Source of the DNA: Campylorhamphus procurvoides
Taxonomy: Eukaryota > Chordata > Aves > Passeriformes > Dendrocolaptidae
Reading direction: 5' to 3'
Length of the DNA stretch: 64,000 nucleotides
NCBI GenBank assembly: GCA_013396655.1
Contig: WBMV01004345.1
Location: 558,001-622,000 of the forward strand
Part shown: piece by piece, positions 27,285 to 39,300 of the stretch
How the letters are laid out: each line of letters opens with the position of its first letter
Position numbering within the stretch: position 1 is the first letter of the stretch
Made by a program: the position numbers and the translations under genes
Notes under the pieces: model-generated
Told to the model about the DNA's origin: nothing
The model's input: only the letters and a program-made list of their open reading frames with translations
Database searches by the model: none

Positions 27285-27835
27285 GTTAGCCACCAAGGAC
27301 AAATGTTCACTCTTCTTTATAGCAGTCTTTTCATATGGTTGAAGACTGTAATCACGTTCCTTGTGATCTTCATCTCTCTTGTACAAAATACAGCTAGATC
27401 TTTCTGCCTTGTTTCCTCTGAATCTTTATGGTTGATTTGTTTGTTTGCATGTGTCTTTACGCTTATTGATTCCTGTGGTTCTCAGCTAAATTCTTTAAGA
27501 GTGAGTGGCCCAGACCTGGCCACAGTACTCCAGAAGTGGACAGACTATTCCAGCTGAACTATTTCCAGAGGTGTGTTTGCTGGAATAGTAGGCCAATGTA
27601 TCTAAGATATTTCCCTTATTTGCAAGAGCAACAGATTGCTGACGTATTCGCTTTGTGATCTGGACCATTTTCTACAGTACTGCTTAACCAGTTATTCCCC
27701 ACTTTTTATTTGTGCTTTTGTCACTTCACTTTATTGAATTTCATCTTCATTTCAAATAATTTCTCCAATCTATGAAAGTCATTTTGAATTCCAATTCTGT
27801 CCTGCAAGGTATCTGCATCCTCTCAAGTGTGGTTT
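27285..27835 (-). mobile_element. Very old CR1 LINE remnant (RT region, inverted)
   Basis: The + strand matches the reverse complement of an ancient amniote CR1 lineage at several places. These include agcagtcttttcatatggt with gaagactgtaatcacgttcc, cctggccacagtactccaga, and ctacagtactgcttaaccag with ttattccccact. The last block is ttattgaatttcatcttca with aaagtcattttgaattc. The blocks keep the family's order. All frames are broken. It differs from the avian-type copies and also from the 10.0-kb relic at the 3' end. Borders are approximate, especially the left one. Confidence 0.8.
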
Positions 27836-30800
27836 CTTGTACTGACGTTCTACATGAACTCCATTCTGCCTTCCATGTCTTTAAACAAAAATAAAGAAAT
27901 TTGGAGTAAATGCTACAGTCTCAGCTGACCTCATATTCCAGTTGCAAGTTCTATTTTAGTTCAGCAATCACCATCACAAAAAAGTAGAAAAGCCTCATTT
28001 AGCTTGCAGATTCTTAATCATGTAAGTGTGTAAGGTGTAGAGAAGAACCCAGCTTGACTCTCAGATCACACAGGGAACACACAGAACTGTTAGATGGAGG
28101 GAGAAAAAGAGCATCATTGTACTTAAAATCTGATTACGTTTGCCAGAGAAATCAGAGTCAGGAAAAAATATTGAAACCCTGGGATTCCATTTACTTGAAG
28201 ACCCTATTCAGAGTTGAGCCATGCTTCAAATTACAAATAATACCAGGGGTGGAGGGGATCAGAGGGAACAATGACAGTTGTGGCAGAAGACATTTTGCTG
28301 CTTGGGTAGCCTGGCTACAGCAGCATGGCATCTTCACTTCTGACCCAACTTGTTGGCTGTCTCTGCCCTCTTCTCTCTTGTGACCACTTCCATAAGTGTA
28401 TTTTAAGTGTATTTTAATACAAAATATTTTTAAAGTATTAATTTTTTTTTTGTTATGTTTAGGCCATTATTTCAATGTTTGAGTGTATGAGTGCAGTACG
28501 TGAAAGGGAGGTTGCCATGGTAATTTCTCATTATTGTTGAATAGAAAAATAATTACTCTGGCAAAATCCCCCGTAACCTGTCAAAGCATAAGTTAAAGAT
28601 GCCTGAGGGCAGCCTTGCCTTCACCATCCCCTTCTTGCAAGAAAAAAAAAAAAAAGGGGTGTGATATTTTTTTCTAATAACTGGATCCTTTTTCAGCTTG
28701 GCTGAGGACACCTCATTTGGTTTTGTTCACATTTAGCTGTGAGAGTAGTTGGGCCCACCTGTGACAAGGGTGGAGCAGAGAATTAATCAACAGAGCATAT
28801 CCAAGCTTGACAAGATTTATGGGGGTTTTTAAAGGTTTGGTTTTCTTTCTAGGAGTTGGGGGTTGCATTTTATGTTTTTCCTTCTTCCTGACATAAAATA
28901 TGCAAAAGCTTTAGATAAAGACCTTGGGCAGTATTCAAACTGTGACAGAATCTGGATATTTCATCTATCCAGGGAGAGAATCCACAATAATTCCATGTCC
29001 ACATTTTTCTTGCTTTCAAGACTTCCTGAAAGCCAGAGGGAGTGCAAATATATGTGGTTTTGAGGTGAGGCCCTGCACTTTCCTTGCTGTTCTCTGTCTT
29101 TCTCATGTTCATTTACATCGTGGCTATGCGATACTCCCCTTTTTGTTCCCATGTCACTGGATGCTGCATGAGTAGATCCAGTGATACCCAGCTACTCAGT
29201 TAACAAAAACTGCAAATGCATGTAGTATGTGACATTGCTTAAATCCTTCCCTCTTCTTCCCTCCCTATGACAAGTATGTCCAAAAGATTATGGTTAAACA
29301 GTACTGCAGCCTCTCTTTTGCCACTACTTGTTGGACAATACACTCTTGCATGGGCTTATAGTGTAACCCACCAGGCTGTGCTGAGTGAAGGGTCCATGTG
29401 TAGAGGTGTACTGAACACTTGTGTATATATTTCATACTTACCATTGTGGCTACTTGACTACTCAAAGCAGCAGTGTTTGCACATGGTAACACTCATCAGG
29501 TTTATACCAGGACAGAGCAGGAACTCCCTGTGGCAACAGATGTCTCAGATGTGGGGACAGCTTTGATACCTCTGTGTATGACTGAACCACAGGGCCATGT
29601 GGTCCTGTCACTACCAAGTGGGATGAGCCTTGGCAAGGAAAGTGTGTTGCAGGCTCTGACACAGTTAAGAAGTCTCTCTGGGGTCTCTGGTAGGACCCAG
29701 ATTGCTAGAACCTACCATTTCTCCATTGTATGCTTGACAAAAATCAAAATGAAGTTTTGAGGCATGAAAGATACCTTTCTCAGCATTTTGATGTGAAATC
29801 CAACAGTAGCATCATCAGGAAACACAGCAGCAGAACTAAAACCCCCAGGTAGTTATTTCTCTGCATGGGTACATATAATAACTGTGATAGATGCATATTT
29901 TCTCTTAAACTGGCATTTTGTTTCAGGCTGGTTTTTTCCTGTGAAGAGAACTAATGTTTTGTGGCCTCTAATGCTCAGGTATTAAGGGATGCTCAGTGCT
30001 CACTGTGCTGAGTGAACCTGGCCTTGCACACTGGAAAGGCAACTGCTGTGAGTGGGACAGAGTGGCTCTGAGGAGTGCAGCTGGGGCATCTTCACAATTT
30101 TATTTCCAGCTTTGTGGCTGATCCCGTGTGCTGCAAGTAGTTTAAGTATCAGGGACCTCAAAGGAGCAGAAGAGAATCTACAAAAAATTTCTAATCCAGC
30201 TATTATATATATCCATAGCTTTTGAATGAAATATTTGATTGCTTTTGTGTTTTCCAGCTTCTCTGAAAAACCTTGCAAGCTAGACCACTTGATCAGGTGC
30301 TAGACATTGAAGTTTGGGTGCCTGTTGTTGATCATCCAGGTCTGGAAATGCCTGGTTCAATTGTCAAAGCCAAGAAACTGCTTGCAGTAGTGTATTGGTA
30401 TATGCTTTACATTGTACACTCTGTTAATAATTATATTAATAATTGCCATCTTCCAGCCATGTGCATTACTTTAAGTCTGAGTATACACAGGTCAATTTAA
30501 CATATCATTTTCACTTAATGTATCACACTTAAAAGTAAAGTTTTCCAATTACATTTAAGTAACTAGCTGGTATTTAACCCGCAGTAGCATTGTAGTGGAA
30601 TGGCCATTATATTTAGTTTCTAAATAACTTTACTGTCAGCTCATGCTGATGATTGAGTTATGTAGCATTATAGAATTAAGTACTGAGGTTTTTTCATTAC
30701 TAGAACCAAGCATTTAAGACACATAGCCCAGAAAAGAAGAGAAAAATCATAGTTGCTTTATTTGTGACTGATTTTAAAAGTGTATTTAACATTTGAACGA

Positions 30801-31018
30801 AAAAGTATTGATGGAAAAGAAAGGTTTTACATATTTAGTGTGCTTGATAAAATGAAAGACAGTTTATTGTATAATGAACTAAGTATTTTTTTCGTAAGTT
30901 AGAGATAGAACTTTATCTAGGAAAATTAGTTTAAAATCTCTTATAGACATCTGCACCCCAAAAACATAGGTGAAGAAGCCAAATTAGGTGTGATCCTGTT
31001 GAATTTCCTTTACAACAT
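27836..31018 (+). other. LDB2 upstream intron, last 3 kb before the exon
   Basis: No gene or repeat family was recognised. Small features inside it: an 11-bp tandem duplication at 28394-28415 and an A-run of 14 followed by GGGG at 28642-28659. The short frames at 28054-28383 and 29267-29760 lack any domain. Confidence 0.55.
28394..28415. repeat. Exact 11-bp tandem duplication
   Basis: The unit aagtgtatttt occurs twice head to tail without mismatch. Slippage is the likely origin. Confidence 0.9.
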
Positions 31019-31034
31019 ATGAACATATGTTCAT
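31019..31034. repeat. Perfect 16-bp palindrome next to the LDB2 exon
   Basis: The sequence atgaacatatgttcat equals its own reverse complement. It ends 38 bases before the first base of the LDB2 exon, so it lies in or near the branch-point window. It contains the E-box-like core CATATG. Confidence 0.9.
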
Positions 31035-31039
31035 TTTGC

Positions 31040-31072
31040 CTCCTGTTAAGTAAATGATCTGTTGCTTCCTAG
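31040..31072 (+). promoter_or_regulatory. LDB2: 3' splice site of the LDB2 exon
   Basis: The acceptor reads ttgcttcctag directly before the first codon (GAT). The pyrimidine tract is short and interrupted. The site is fixed by the reading frame, since the LDB2 peptide begins immediately after AG. Possible branch-point adenosines lie in the taagtaaatgatc stretch just upstream, but the exact one cannot be told by eye. Confidence 0.85.
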
Positions 31073-31175
31073 GATAGTGACAACCTCTGGTGGGATGCCT
31101 TTGCAACTGAATTTTTTGAAGATGATGCAACTTTAACCCTTTCATTTTGTTTGGAAGATGGACCAAAGCGATACA
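31073..31175 (+). CDS. LDB2: LDB2 internal coding exon (LIM domain-binding protein 2)
   Basis: LDB2 is a nuclear adaptor that dimerises and bridges LIM-homeodomain and LMO proteins in transcription complexes. The exon is 103 bp. It reads from phase 0 as 34 codons plus one base, so the next exon must supply the last two bases of a codon beginning with A. The peptide contains DNLWWDAFATEFFEDD followed by LSFCLEDGPKRY, a signature near the N-terminus of the LDB/NLI family. ATEFFEDDATLTLSF fits LDB2 better than LDB1, as I recall LDB1 having TTEFFEDDAMLTITF. An AG acceptor after a pyrimidine-rich stretch and a GTAAGA donor bound it exactly. No stop, frameshift or missing conserved residue is seen. 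It is not a processed copy, because intron-like sequence with canonical splice sites lies on both sides. I saw neither the preceding exon (start codon region) nor the following one (IGRTLIPRYF region). Confidence 0.95.
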
Positions 31176-31181
31176 GTAAGA
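31173..31181 (+). promoter_or_regulatory. LDB2: 5' splice site of the LDB2 exon
   Basis: The donor reads aca|GTAAGA, close to the vertebrate consensus over its intronic positions. It leaves one base of a split codon (phase 1) after the tyrosine of PKRY. In the LDB family the next residue is threonine, which agrees with a codon starting with A. Confidence 0.88.
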
Positions 31182-34100
31182 AATGTTTATTGTTTTTTTC
31201 TAATGTTAAGTCTGAGTTTCTAAACACAATTTATTTGTACAGGACAGATGCAACCCTGGCAATGCCAAAGTCACTTGTGTGTATTTAGTGACTATTAAGT
31301 TCCATTAAAGAATTGCATGAGTTGGGAATCCCTTTTTTTTTTTTTTGGTGGAATTCTCTGACTTATTTCCTAGTGGAGTGAAGCTAACAGTAAAATACAG
31401 TCTTTTAAATTTTTTTTTAATAAATATGCTTTGTGGTTTTCCTTGCACTCTTTGTTAATTTGTTTTCTGCAAGCATTCAATTGTTGAGTCTTGTGGGCAA
31501 AATTGTTCACAGAAAGGGAACTTTGTCACAAATTTCAGTATTGTTGCTGGATGGGCTTCCAAATTTAAACAGGGATCAGGAAAACAACAAATCAAAAGCT
31601 ATATCCTTGCTAATGTACGTAAGTATCATTCCATCAGCTGTGTGGATCTGTATGCTTGCACATATTAAGGACCTGCCTTAGATATTGTCTGAACAGCAGT
31701 GGAAGCTTAGAACACTCTCAATCAAGCACTAAATGAAATCTTGAATAGGAGTGAAGCAGTGAATAAATCTGATGGCATTGGTATCCATTGCCTGCATACA
31801 CTGAGCAGCAAAAGGGATAAAATTCATCGAACAAATTGTTTGGAGTGAATAATTCACTCAGCTTTAGCACTAAGCAACAGAGAGAGAAGTAAACATTGAA
31901 AAACTGCACTGCCAATTGTTTCACTCTATTCAGAGTGGCCCATGCTTTACGGTGACAGCTTGTGCTCTCTACTTAATGTTCTGAATCTTGCGAGATTCTT
32001 CTTTTTCATGAGAGTGACTGATTGTCAGCGTATCACTCACAAACTTCTAATTCCTTTTATCAATTATCTCAGGTATTTATTTGACAAGTGTTACCTTCTC
32101 CTGGAGAAAAAATAACAGCCACTTTGAAAGCACGTTCTGGGATTAGTGTTGACAGAATTACAGTTTCTTGCCTTTCAAAGCAAGTGATAACTCTGTAAAG
32201 GTCCTCAAATTACAGCCTATAGCAATGTTGGTAACAGCTGATCTGTCCTGATTAGGTTGAGTCAACTTGTCAGAAATCAGATTTGCTAGTTGTGTTATCA
32301 GTCCAGAAGGCACAGATACATCAGCAAAAAAGCAATTAATGTCCAGTTAGATCAGGGGGAGTTGTGATTCTGGAAAACAGTGCTGCATATGAAAGAATTT
32401 GTCAAAGTGTAAAATATTCCTGTTGTCACAAATGCCTGATAATGGTTGTACTGTCTGTAACTGGGGCAGTTTAGTACAGAGTAATACTGTAATTCTTACC
32501 ATTGTTGCTGATAAGCATGATTGAAAGATCAAATTACTGTAGGCACGTTTTCAAAAGAACCAGTACATAGGATTTTCCCTCTGGTTTTAATTTCTGACTG
32601 CTGCACAAACTGTCTTTGCTTTTGGTGTTGTTATTCTCAGCATCTGAAATTGAGGGTCCTCATTTAGGGCTCTTTGCTCTTCATTCATATTTCCTTTTGT
32701 CCATTAGGAAATATTTATGTAATTCTGAACTACAGTATTATTGATTCTTTTTGACACGAGCAGTATTACTGTTCAGTGATACTCTAGAGAATGCTTCTGC
32801 TGTTCCAGTCTGGGACTCCTGTTGTCCTCTGAGAAGGCTTGAGAGAAGCCTTGGGGGTGCTGTCCAAGTCCTGGCCTGGGGACAAATTCAGCGTTGCTTG
32901 GGGAGGGTGCAGAGTGGAGGTTGCATGTTAAGAGTAGCTCTCTCTTCCTGGCAGGGAAGTTTGTGTCCAAAATCATGTCCAGGAGTTGAGAATAGAGCAG
33001 TTTGCTCCCCTTTGAGTGCAAACAATACTTCACCTGTAGCAGGTACTCAATGACCACAGAGACCTGAGTTCTCTGTTTTACCTGCCCAAGCCATGCTCAT
33101 GCTCAATTACACTTTTATGGATGCTTTTGGCATCTCCCAAAGACCGCAATGTCACTCAGTAACTTTATTCCAAGCAGCTTGTAAAATTGTTGACCGGGGG
33201 CTGCCGCTTCTGTCAGGTGAGCCTGAGTATTCTGAGTGGTTGCAGCACCAAGCATGGAGTTTTGACAGAGGTGAAACAAAAGTGCCTGGTCTTCATCCCT
33301 GCTGTCCCCAGAAAGACAACTGCCTCCTTGCCCAGTGTGCATGCTTTTTAGTATGTAGTGGGCATTAAACACGTTGGAGCTGACAGCGGGGGAAGAGAAA
33401 GGAAAAATTGTTCTTACTCTTGCAGGCGCAGACATTAATGAGGGGAACCAAGATCAGGCCCAGGAAGAGAGAAATAGGCATCCTTTGGGAAGTTGTTTAT
33501 AATGTTGGAAGTGGTGAAAGATGCCGACCTCTTGCCTTTTTGTCAGGATTGAGCTCAAAATTGCCTGTCTTTGTCTTGCTTCAGCTTTGAGATTTGCTTA
33601 GATCTCTGACATTGGTTGTGGCCACCACCTCATTTTCTTTCCTCTGGGCAATGGTTTCCCTCTTTTGGAAACTAAAATATTCTTTACTGGAGCAAACAAA
33701 TTCCATAAGAAATCTTGTGTGTGTGCATTTGTGGAGAGGACAAATAGTTTTTCTCTCTTACTGGCCATGTTTTTTCTCTAGATTGTGGCAATTCCCAGTC
33801 CTGTTCTTTCCTTCTTCTCAGGGACTATCCAGATCTTGCCATGAACCACCAGAGATATGAAGGAGCACAGTGTTTTGCCTCAGGTTCCTTCAAAGCCCAT
33901 CAAGACAGTTGTGGGAGGCTGCTGGGAACTTGCACATTCTCTCTGCTCTTCTCTAATCTTGACTGCAGTTCCCAAACCCCTTTAAGGGCTTCTTTCCCAT
34001 GCTTGCTTTAAACTTTTCCTTTCTATTAGTTTCCTATCATGGCCTGTTTCCCAGCTGGCTTTCTCTCCCCTGTGCTCTTACCTGTACAGTCCAATCCCAC

Positions 34101-35553
34101 AGCCAATGCAAATGTTCAGAGAATGTGAATCAGGCCTCTAAATCGTTCTTCATATGTTAGAAGATTTAGTAAAAAATTATGACTTTTACTTTCCTCCCAT
34201 TTATTTTCACTTTTAATATGCAGTTCTGTCAAAGAAACTGTAAGGGTTATAAACACTTGTTTTGTTGTGGTGTTTTTTTTTTTGTCTCAGAAAACTATGT
34301 TGCTTACTTAATTTCATGGCCCAAAACTGAAGCTTTTTGAAAAACATCAAATACTTTTAGGTCTGCCATTGATACTGCCATGTTTTACAGCACTCCACTC
34401 TATACTGAAAAAAGCAGTTTTCTCCCCTTTGCTGCTTTCACTGTTTCTCCTCACCTGTCAGCTCTGAGATTCTTTAATTCATAGGGAAAAATAGATATGG
34501 GTCAAAATGGGATTTTTAAGTGACTGGGCTGTGTTTGCTTTGCATAACACAGCACTATATACCAATATTTAAGCTAACTTTAAATCTACCTATATATCTG
34601 TATGGCACGGCATGTAAAGATACTTATTATGCCTGGGAAAGAGCAGAGGTTTGTTAGTTCAGTGATCCACCAGTGCTAATTAATTTGATTGCCAAGTTTG
34701 TTAGACCTAGACCAGTTATCTTTGCAGAACATTTTTCTGCCTTGTATAGATGTGCACTTGAAAGCCCAACTTAACTTTTTCATGCAGCGATTCTGTGTCA
34801 GACCTGAAATAGCTCCTGTGCCTGTCTTTGCAGCTCTTTTTGTCTTTCTTCAGCATTTGATTTCTGTAGATGCAAGAACTTTACCTTCCTCAATTCTTTA
34901 TCCTTGGCACAGCATTCCAGAAAGGAGATACTATCTTCTTTCAAAGAGCCACTGAAAATGTATGTTTTTCTCCTACTTGCTTATACCCCTCAGCTATTCT
35001 TTTGGTCTGTTATTATCTATGAACCCTACTCACATTACTAAATTCTATGTTGAAATTTTAATGAGAAATGCTACAGAAAATGAAGATGTATTTTAATGTA
35101 ACAAAGGTGTAAATTACATGTTTCTCTAGTCGCTTTTTGGCTACCATGAGATGGAGAGAAACCTCACAGATTAAAATGCCTAAAGGCAGGAAAAGCTTCC
35201 CAAAACCAAAGAAATGTTACCTGTTTTAAACTGCATTGAATTATAGTCAACAGAAACTAAGAAGTAAACCCATGAAGTTTGTTCTACAGCGTGAGGAAAA
35301 AGAAATTTGCTGCAATATAGCATGCCCTGAATTGTTTGGTCAAGAAGTAAATAGCATTTTAATGAAACCGAAAAAAGAAAATAGGCCTAATGGAGCGGAT
35401 TTTTTGTTTCCTTGTTGTGGATAAAGCATTCATTTCCAGTTAAGAGGCTTCTATCCCTGTAAAAGAGTAAATACTAGACTCTGATCCATTGTTGCCCAGG
35501 TTCTTTGTTTCTTAGAGACAAAATATTTCCTGAACAGATAAGAGAAACAAGTT
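31176..35553 (+). other. LDB2 downstream intron, first part
   Basis: No second LDB2 exon was recognised. A T-run of 14 lies at 31333-31346. The region around 32800-33450 is less AT-rich and carries overlapping frames of about 100 codons on both strands, none with a recognisable domain. Confidence 0.55.
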
Positions 35554-35651
35554 TGATTGACAGCTCTTAGCAGAGTCTCATCAGCTGCTGTGCTGACAGC
35601 CTGGTGATGCGCACTGTGCTGATGTGGTTGGGACTGACAGGTGATTGACAG
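35554..35651 (+). promoter_or_regulatory. Candidate TALE-homeodomain site cluster (two PBX-MEIS decamers)
   Basis: The exact decamer TGATTGACAG, the composite site bound by PBX with MEIS/PREP proteins, occurs at 35554-35563 and again at 35642-35651 in the same orientation. Two further TGACAG half-sites lie between them at 35594-35599 and 35635-35640. The flanks of the two decamers differ, so this is not an obvious local duplication. Enhancer function is inference; only the motif match is seen. Confidence 0.45.
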
Positions 35652-36310
35652 CCCAAGACTGTAGAGACAGGAAAGATGAAGCATGCTCAGTAAGAATAAT
35701 GTGCAGTGTTTATGCAGCACTGCAGAGAATAGGAGCTAGAAAGTTAACTCTTTCAGGGCAAAGTGCCACTGTAACGCATAACAGAGGCAGTTGCCACTGT
35801 ACAGAAAATTACAGCTTGTCTACATTTCTCTCCTGTTCACAAAATGCTTTCTGTCCATGGAGGAGTTATATACTGTGAGGAAGCAAAAGCATAAGCTATC
35901 ACATTTGTAGCCATAAAAAAATTTCATGTGTGGTAGGTATGATGGAGTCCTCAAAATGGATTTATTTAAGCCTATAGAGGTAGAATGTATTGAGAGTTTC
36001 AGGCACTTTTTATAGGCTTCCATCACCCAATTTTATATGGCATTGCATAATGTTATACAGTAGAAATTTCAGAAGGAATTATTTGAGCTCTTTTGCTCTC
36101 CCTATCCCTAGGAAAATATAGTGATTTCAGTTTTATTGTTGCTCTGAATCTGTAGTTGATAATTGAATATGTATTTTGTGTTATAATTTCTACTGCAGTT
36201 TCTGTTTGGAATGTACAATGTAACTATATCATGCTTTGCATTTTATGCCCTATTTGTTCATTTACTCTACTTTCTCTACTCTGCTTGATTTTTCTTAATT
36301 TCTTAGTTTT
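35652..36310 (+). other. LDB2 downstream intron, no gene recognised
   Basis: AT-rich unique sequence between the TALE motif cluster and the GATA microsatellite. No repeat or exon was recognised. Confidence 0.55.

Positions 36311-36364
<54 letters not shown>
36311..36364 (+). repeat. (GATA)n microsatellite, about 13.5 units
   Basis: Fifty-four bases of uninterrupted TAGA/GATA repeat. A perfect array of this length is expected to vary in copy number between individuals. It also offers a dense string of GATA-factor core sites on the + strand. Confidence 0.97.
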
Positions 36365-36365
<1 letters not shown>

Positions 36366-39300
36366 AGGTAGGGTTTTCTGGGCAATTGTTTCAGAGTACA
36401 GGGAACTTTGGGCCAAGTGGTAAGATCATCAGCTTTAAAGTACTTAGATCTAAGTTATTATGTGTGCCTTTAGAAAATATTACATAGGTGTATCTTAGAT
36501 TTTACTACAGATTTTTTAATTAATATACAGTGAGTGAACTGCAATGGATTCCTTCTGCCTTTGTCCCTGTCTATAACCTGTGCAATACAGGTAACTTTAT
36601 AGCCCTTTGTTGAAAAACTTTTACAGGGGTTATTGGTGGGGAGCTACAGCAAGTGGGTATTTTTTACAAGCAGGGCACATAGTTTGGGAATAAACAGGGG
36701 AAGCTCACCACGTTACCCACCTGCATAACTATTGTCAAAAAGAGTGTTTTGAGAGGCCAGCATGCTACATTATCACCCCAGGTTTTTATAAAACTGTTGT
36801 CTGGCTTCTCTCATGTAACTCTTAGAGAGAAAATTAAATTTGCCAAGAGAAACAGATTGTAGTATTCCCAGGAATGTGTTCTTTCCTTTTCCCTTTTTTA
36901 TTTTTCCCCCCAAGAAATCTCAGTCATTAAACATGATTTGAGCATTCAGGTACTACACAGTAAATTGGCCTTGCTTAGTAACTGAGACAGATTATTTTGT
37001 GTGACTCCCTGGTCTTCATCTTTATATACCATTCTTACGGTTTTGTGAGTTTTTTCCAGTTTCTTGACAATACTTTTGAACTTAATTTCAGAACATAGAT
37101 GAAAATGTCATTAAAATCAGGTATAAAAGGTCCACAAGTGCCTGGATCACCACTAGCCCCTCCACCCTCCAGCTAATGATTTCTAATTAACAATTACTTT
37201 CTGAAAATGATGTTTTAAAGTCTTCTCAATCCATTCTGCATATGCTCTATTCAAACTGTATATCAAGAAATTTTAGTAAGAATATAAGCAACACACAAGT
37301 GAGACAAATGCTTTACAGGTGTCTTAAGTGTATTACACCCATGCACTTATCACCCAAACTTTTGTAAGCTTATCAAAGAATAAAATGAGATTTGTTTGAC
37401 AAGACCTATTTTACCATGTTGACTGGCATTAATTACATCCCTTTCACTTCAATCTTTGTCAGTTAAATCCTGTATAATTTTTTTCACTATTTTGTCTGGA
37501 TTGATATCAAGCCAGTGTATTATGTTATGCAGTTCCCTGACTGTATGGTATACCTTCTTAAATATAAGGTCAACAGTAGTAGTTTTTTTAAATTCCCTCA
37601 GAAGGTCTTTATTTTTTTTTTAAATATTATTTTGTAACACCAGATACAAATGTGCAAAAAAAAAATCTTAGAACTGCTAATTTCAAAACATTTAGTTCTC
37701 AAAGATACTAATTAAGATCTATCTTAGCTGCCAATGGGCTAGAAAGTACTTTTCACTCAAGATTAACATTCTTTCCAAAAGTAGAATGGAAGTAGATCTT
37801 ATATATTAATGTTGACCATTTTTCTCTTTCCAAATGAAATTAAGTTTTGAATGATATTCAACTTCTTATTTTTGCTAACATACAGATATGGATTTTTCAC
37901 TGCAAACTTCAGCATCTCATTCTAATATTTTATATATTTCATAATGTGTTTTTGCAGAACATTTCCCCTTTTTATATTTGCTTTTATTTTTTATAGTCAT
38001 CATCATTATCATGATTTTTTTACCTTCTACCTATCGCCATCATTTTTCTAGTAACTTTTTTGCCAAGTTGTTTTCTTTCTCGCATAATAGTTACATCTTA
38101 TGGATGTTTTAGCAAGTCTCTTTAACAGATCCTTAATTTTCATGCATAATTTTTATCCATATTTTCTGCAGTCAGTTGAGCTTTGGTGAATCCAGTATTC
38201 TGACACACCAGCTGAATCTCTCCTACTGACTGGGATTGCCTTTTCTTCATCTGTACTGAATGCATGGTTTGGATGGCATTTGTACAGAAACATGCGGTCT
38301 GACTGGAGGGTGTCCAAGGGAAAGCAAAAGTCTTGAAATAAGACTTACTAAGAAAAATTAAAGAATTTGAGTTGGTTATTCTACAGCCTACATGGCAAAA
38401 AGGAGAGGGGAAAATGGGACATAATAACAAGACATACCAAGGAAAGGCATATGGTCTTTTTCCATATCCATGATGAGCAGAAGAGATGCTGACCTTAAGT
38501 TGCATTTAAAAAAATAGTACATTGAGGGGTTAGTTCCTACCAATGAGAAAAATTAGGTGCTTGAACAGATTCCTTGGGGAGGCTGTGGAACCTGCCCTAT
38601 TCAAGGGTCTATCTGACCTTCACCTCTGATTCCCTGACATCACTGGTCCCAAAGCAACTGTCAGCTTTCAGCCACTGTTCAGTTCAGTCTCAGCCACCAT
38701 AACCAGATCTGGAACAATTTTCTCATCTTGGATGTTAAACTTTTTGTGATTAAAAGCACCCTACTATTTCTAATCTTTTAGCAATAGAAATAATGTTTTT
38801 CTAATGCTACTGGCTATGCAAGACTTTACACTTGGGTCTTCCACCAATTTCCTTCAGAAAAAACATATTTATTTTTCTCCATGTTACTGAGAGGTGTTGA
38901 AGAAATAATTCCTTCTAGTTCCTGATTTGAGATTAGCAGATATGATTTAGACCTTCACCTCTGTCAGCTGCAGTCTTGTTAGACAGCATAATGTTCCTCT
39001 GAGTTATTGATACCTTTAAAATACAAAAAAGAGCTGCTTTACTGTAAAGTGCCATCCATATGCAATGTTTCTTCATTGCATGTATGTACACACAACCTCA
39101 GTTACGTACTCTGTGGGGAGGTTTTTCATGAAATGTGTTGTATCAACCCCATTATATCTGACAAATTATGCAATTTCATATATCTTCTCCTTGTAACTAA
39201 GCCCGTTATACAAATCAATACTGAAGACCCTGTGTCTGTGAAGTGGCACCTGGAAAAGGGCTACTAAGGGCTACTAACTCTTACTGTGAATATTGCACGA

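Noticed and set aside
30984..31166. Minus-strand 60-codon frame over the LDB2 exon
   Set aside because: Antisense shadow of the exon; the + strand reading has the family signature and splice sites.
38140..38505. 121-codon minus-strand frame
   Set aside because: No recognisable domain, no splice context, ordinary AT-rich intron composition; length is within chance for 64 kb.
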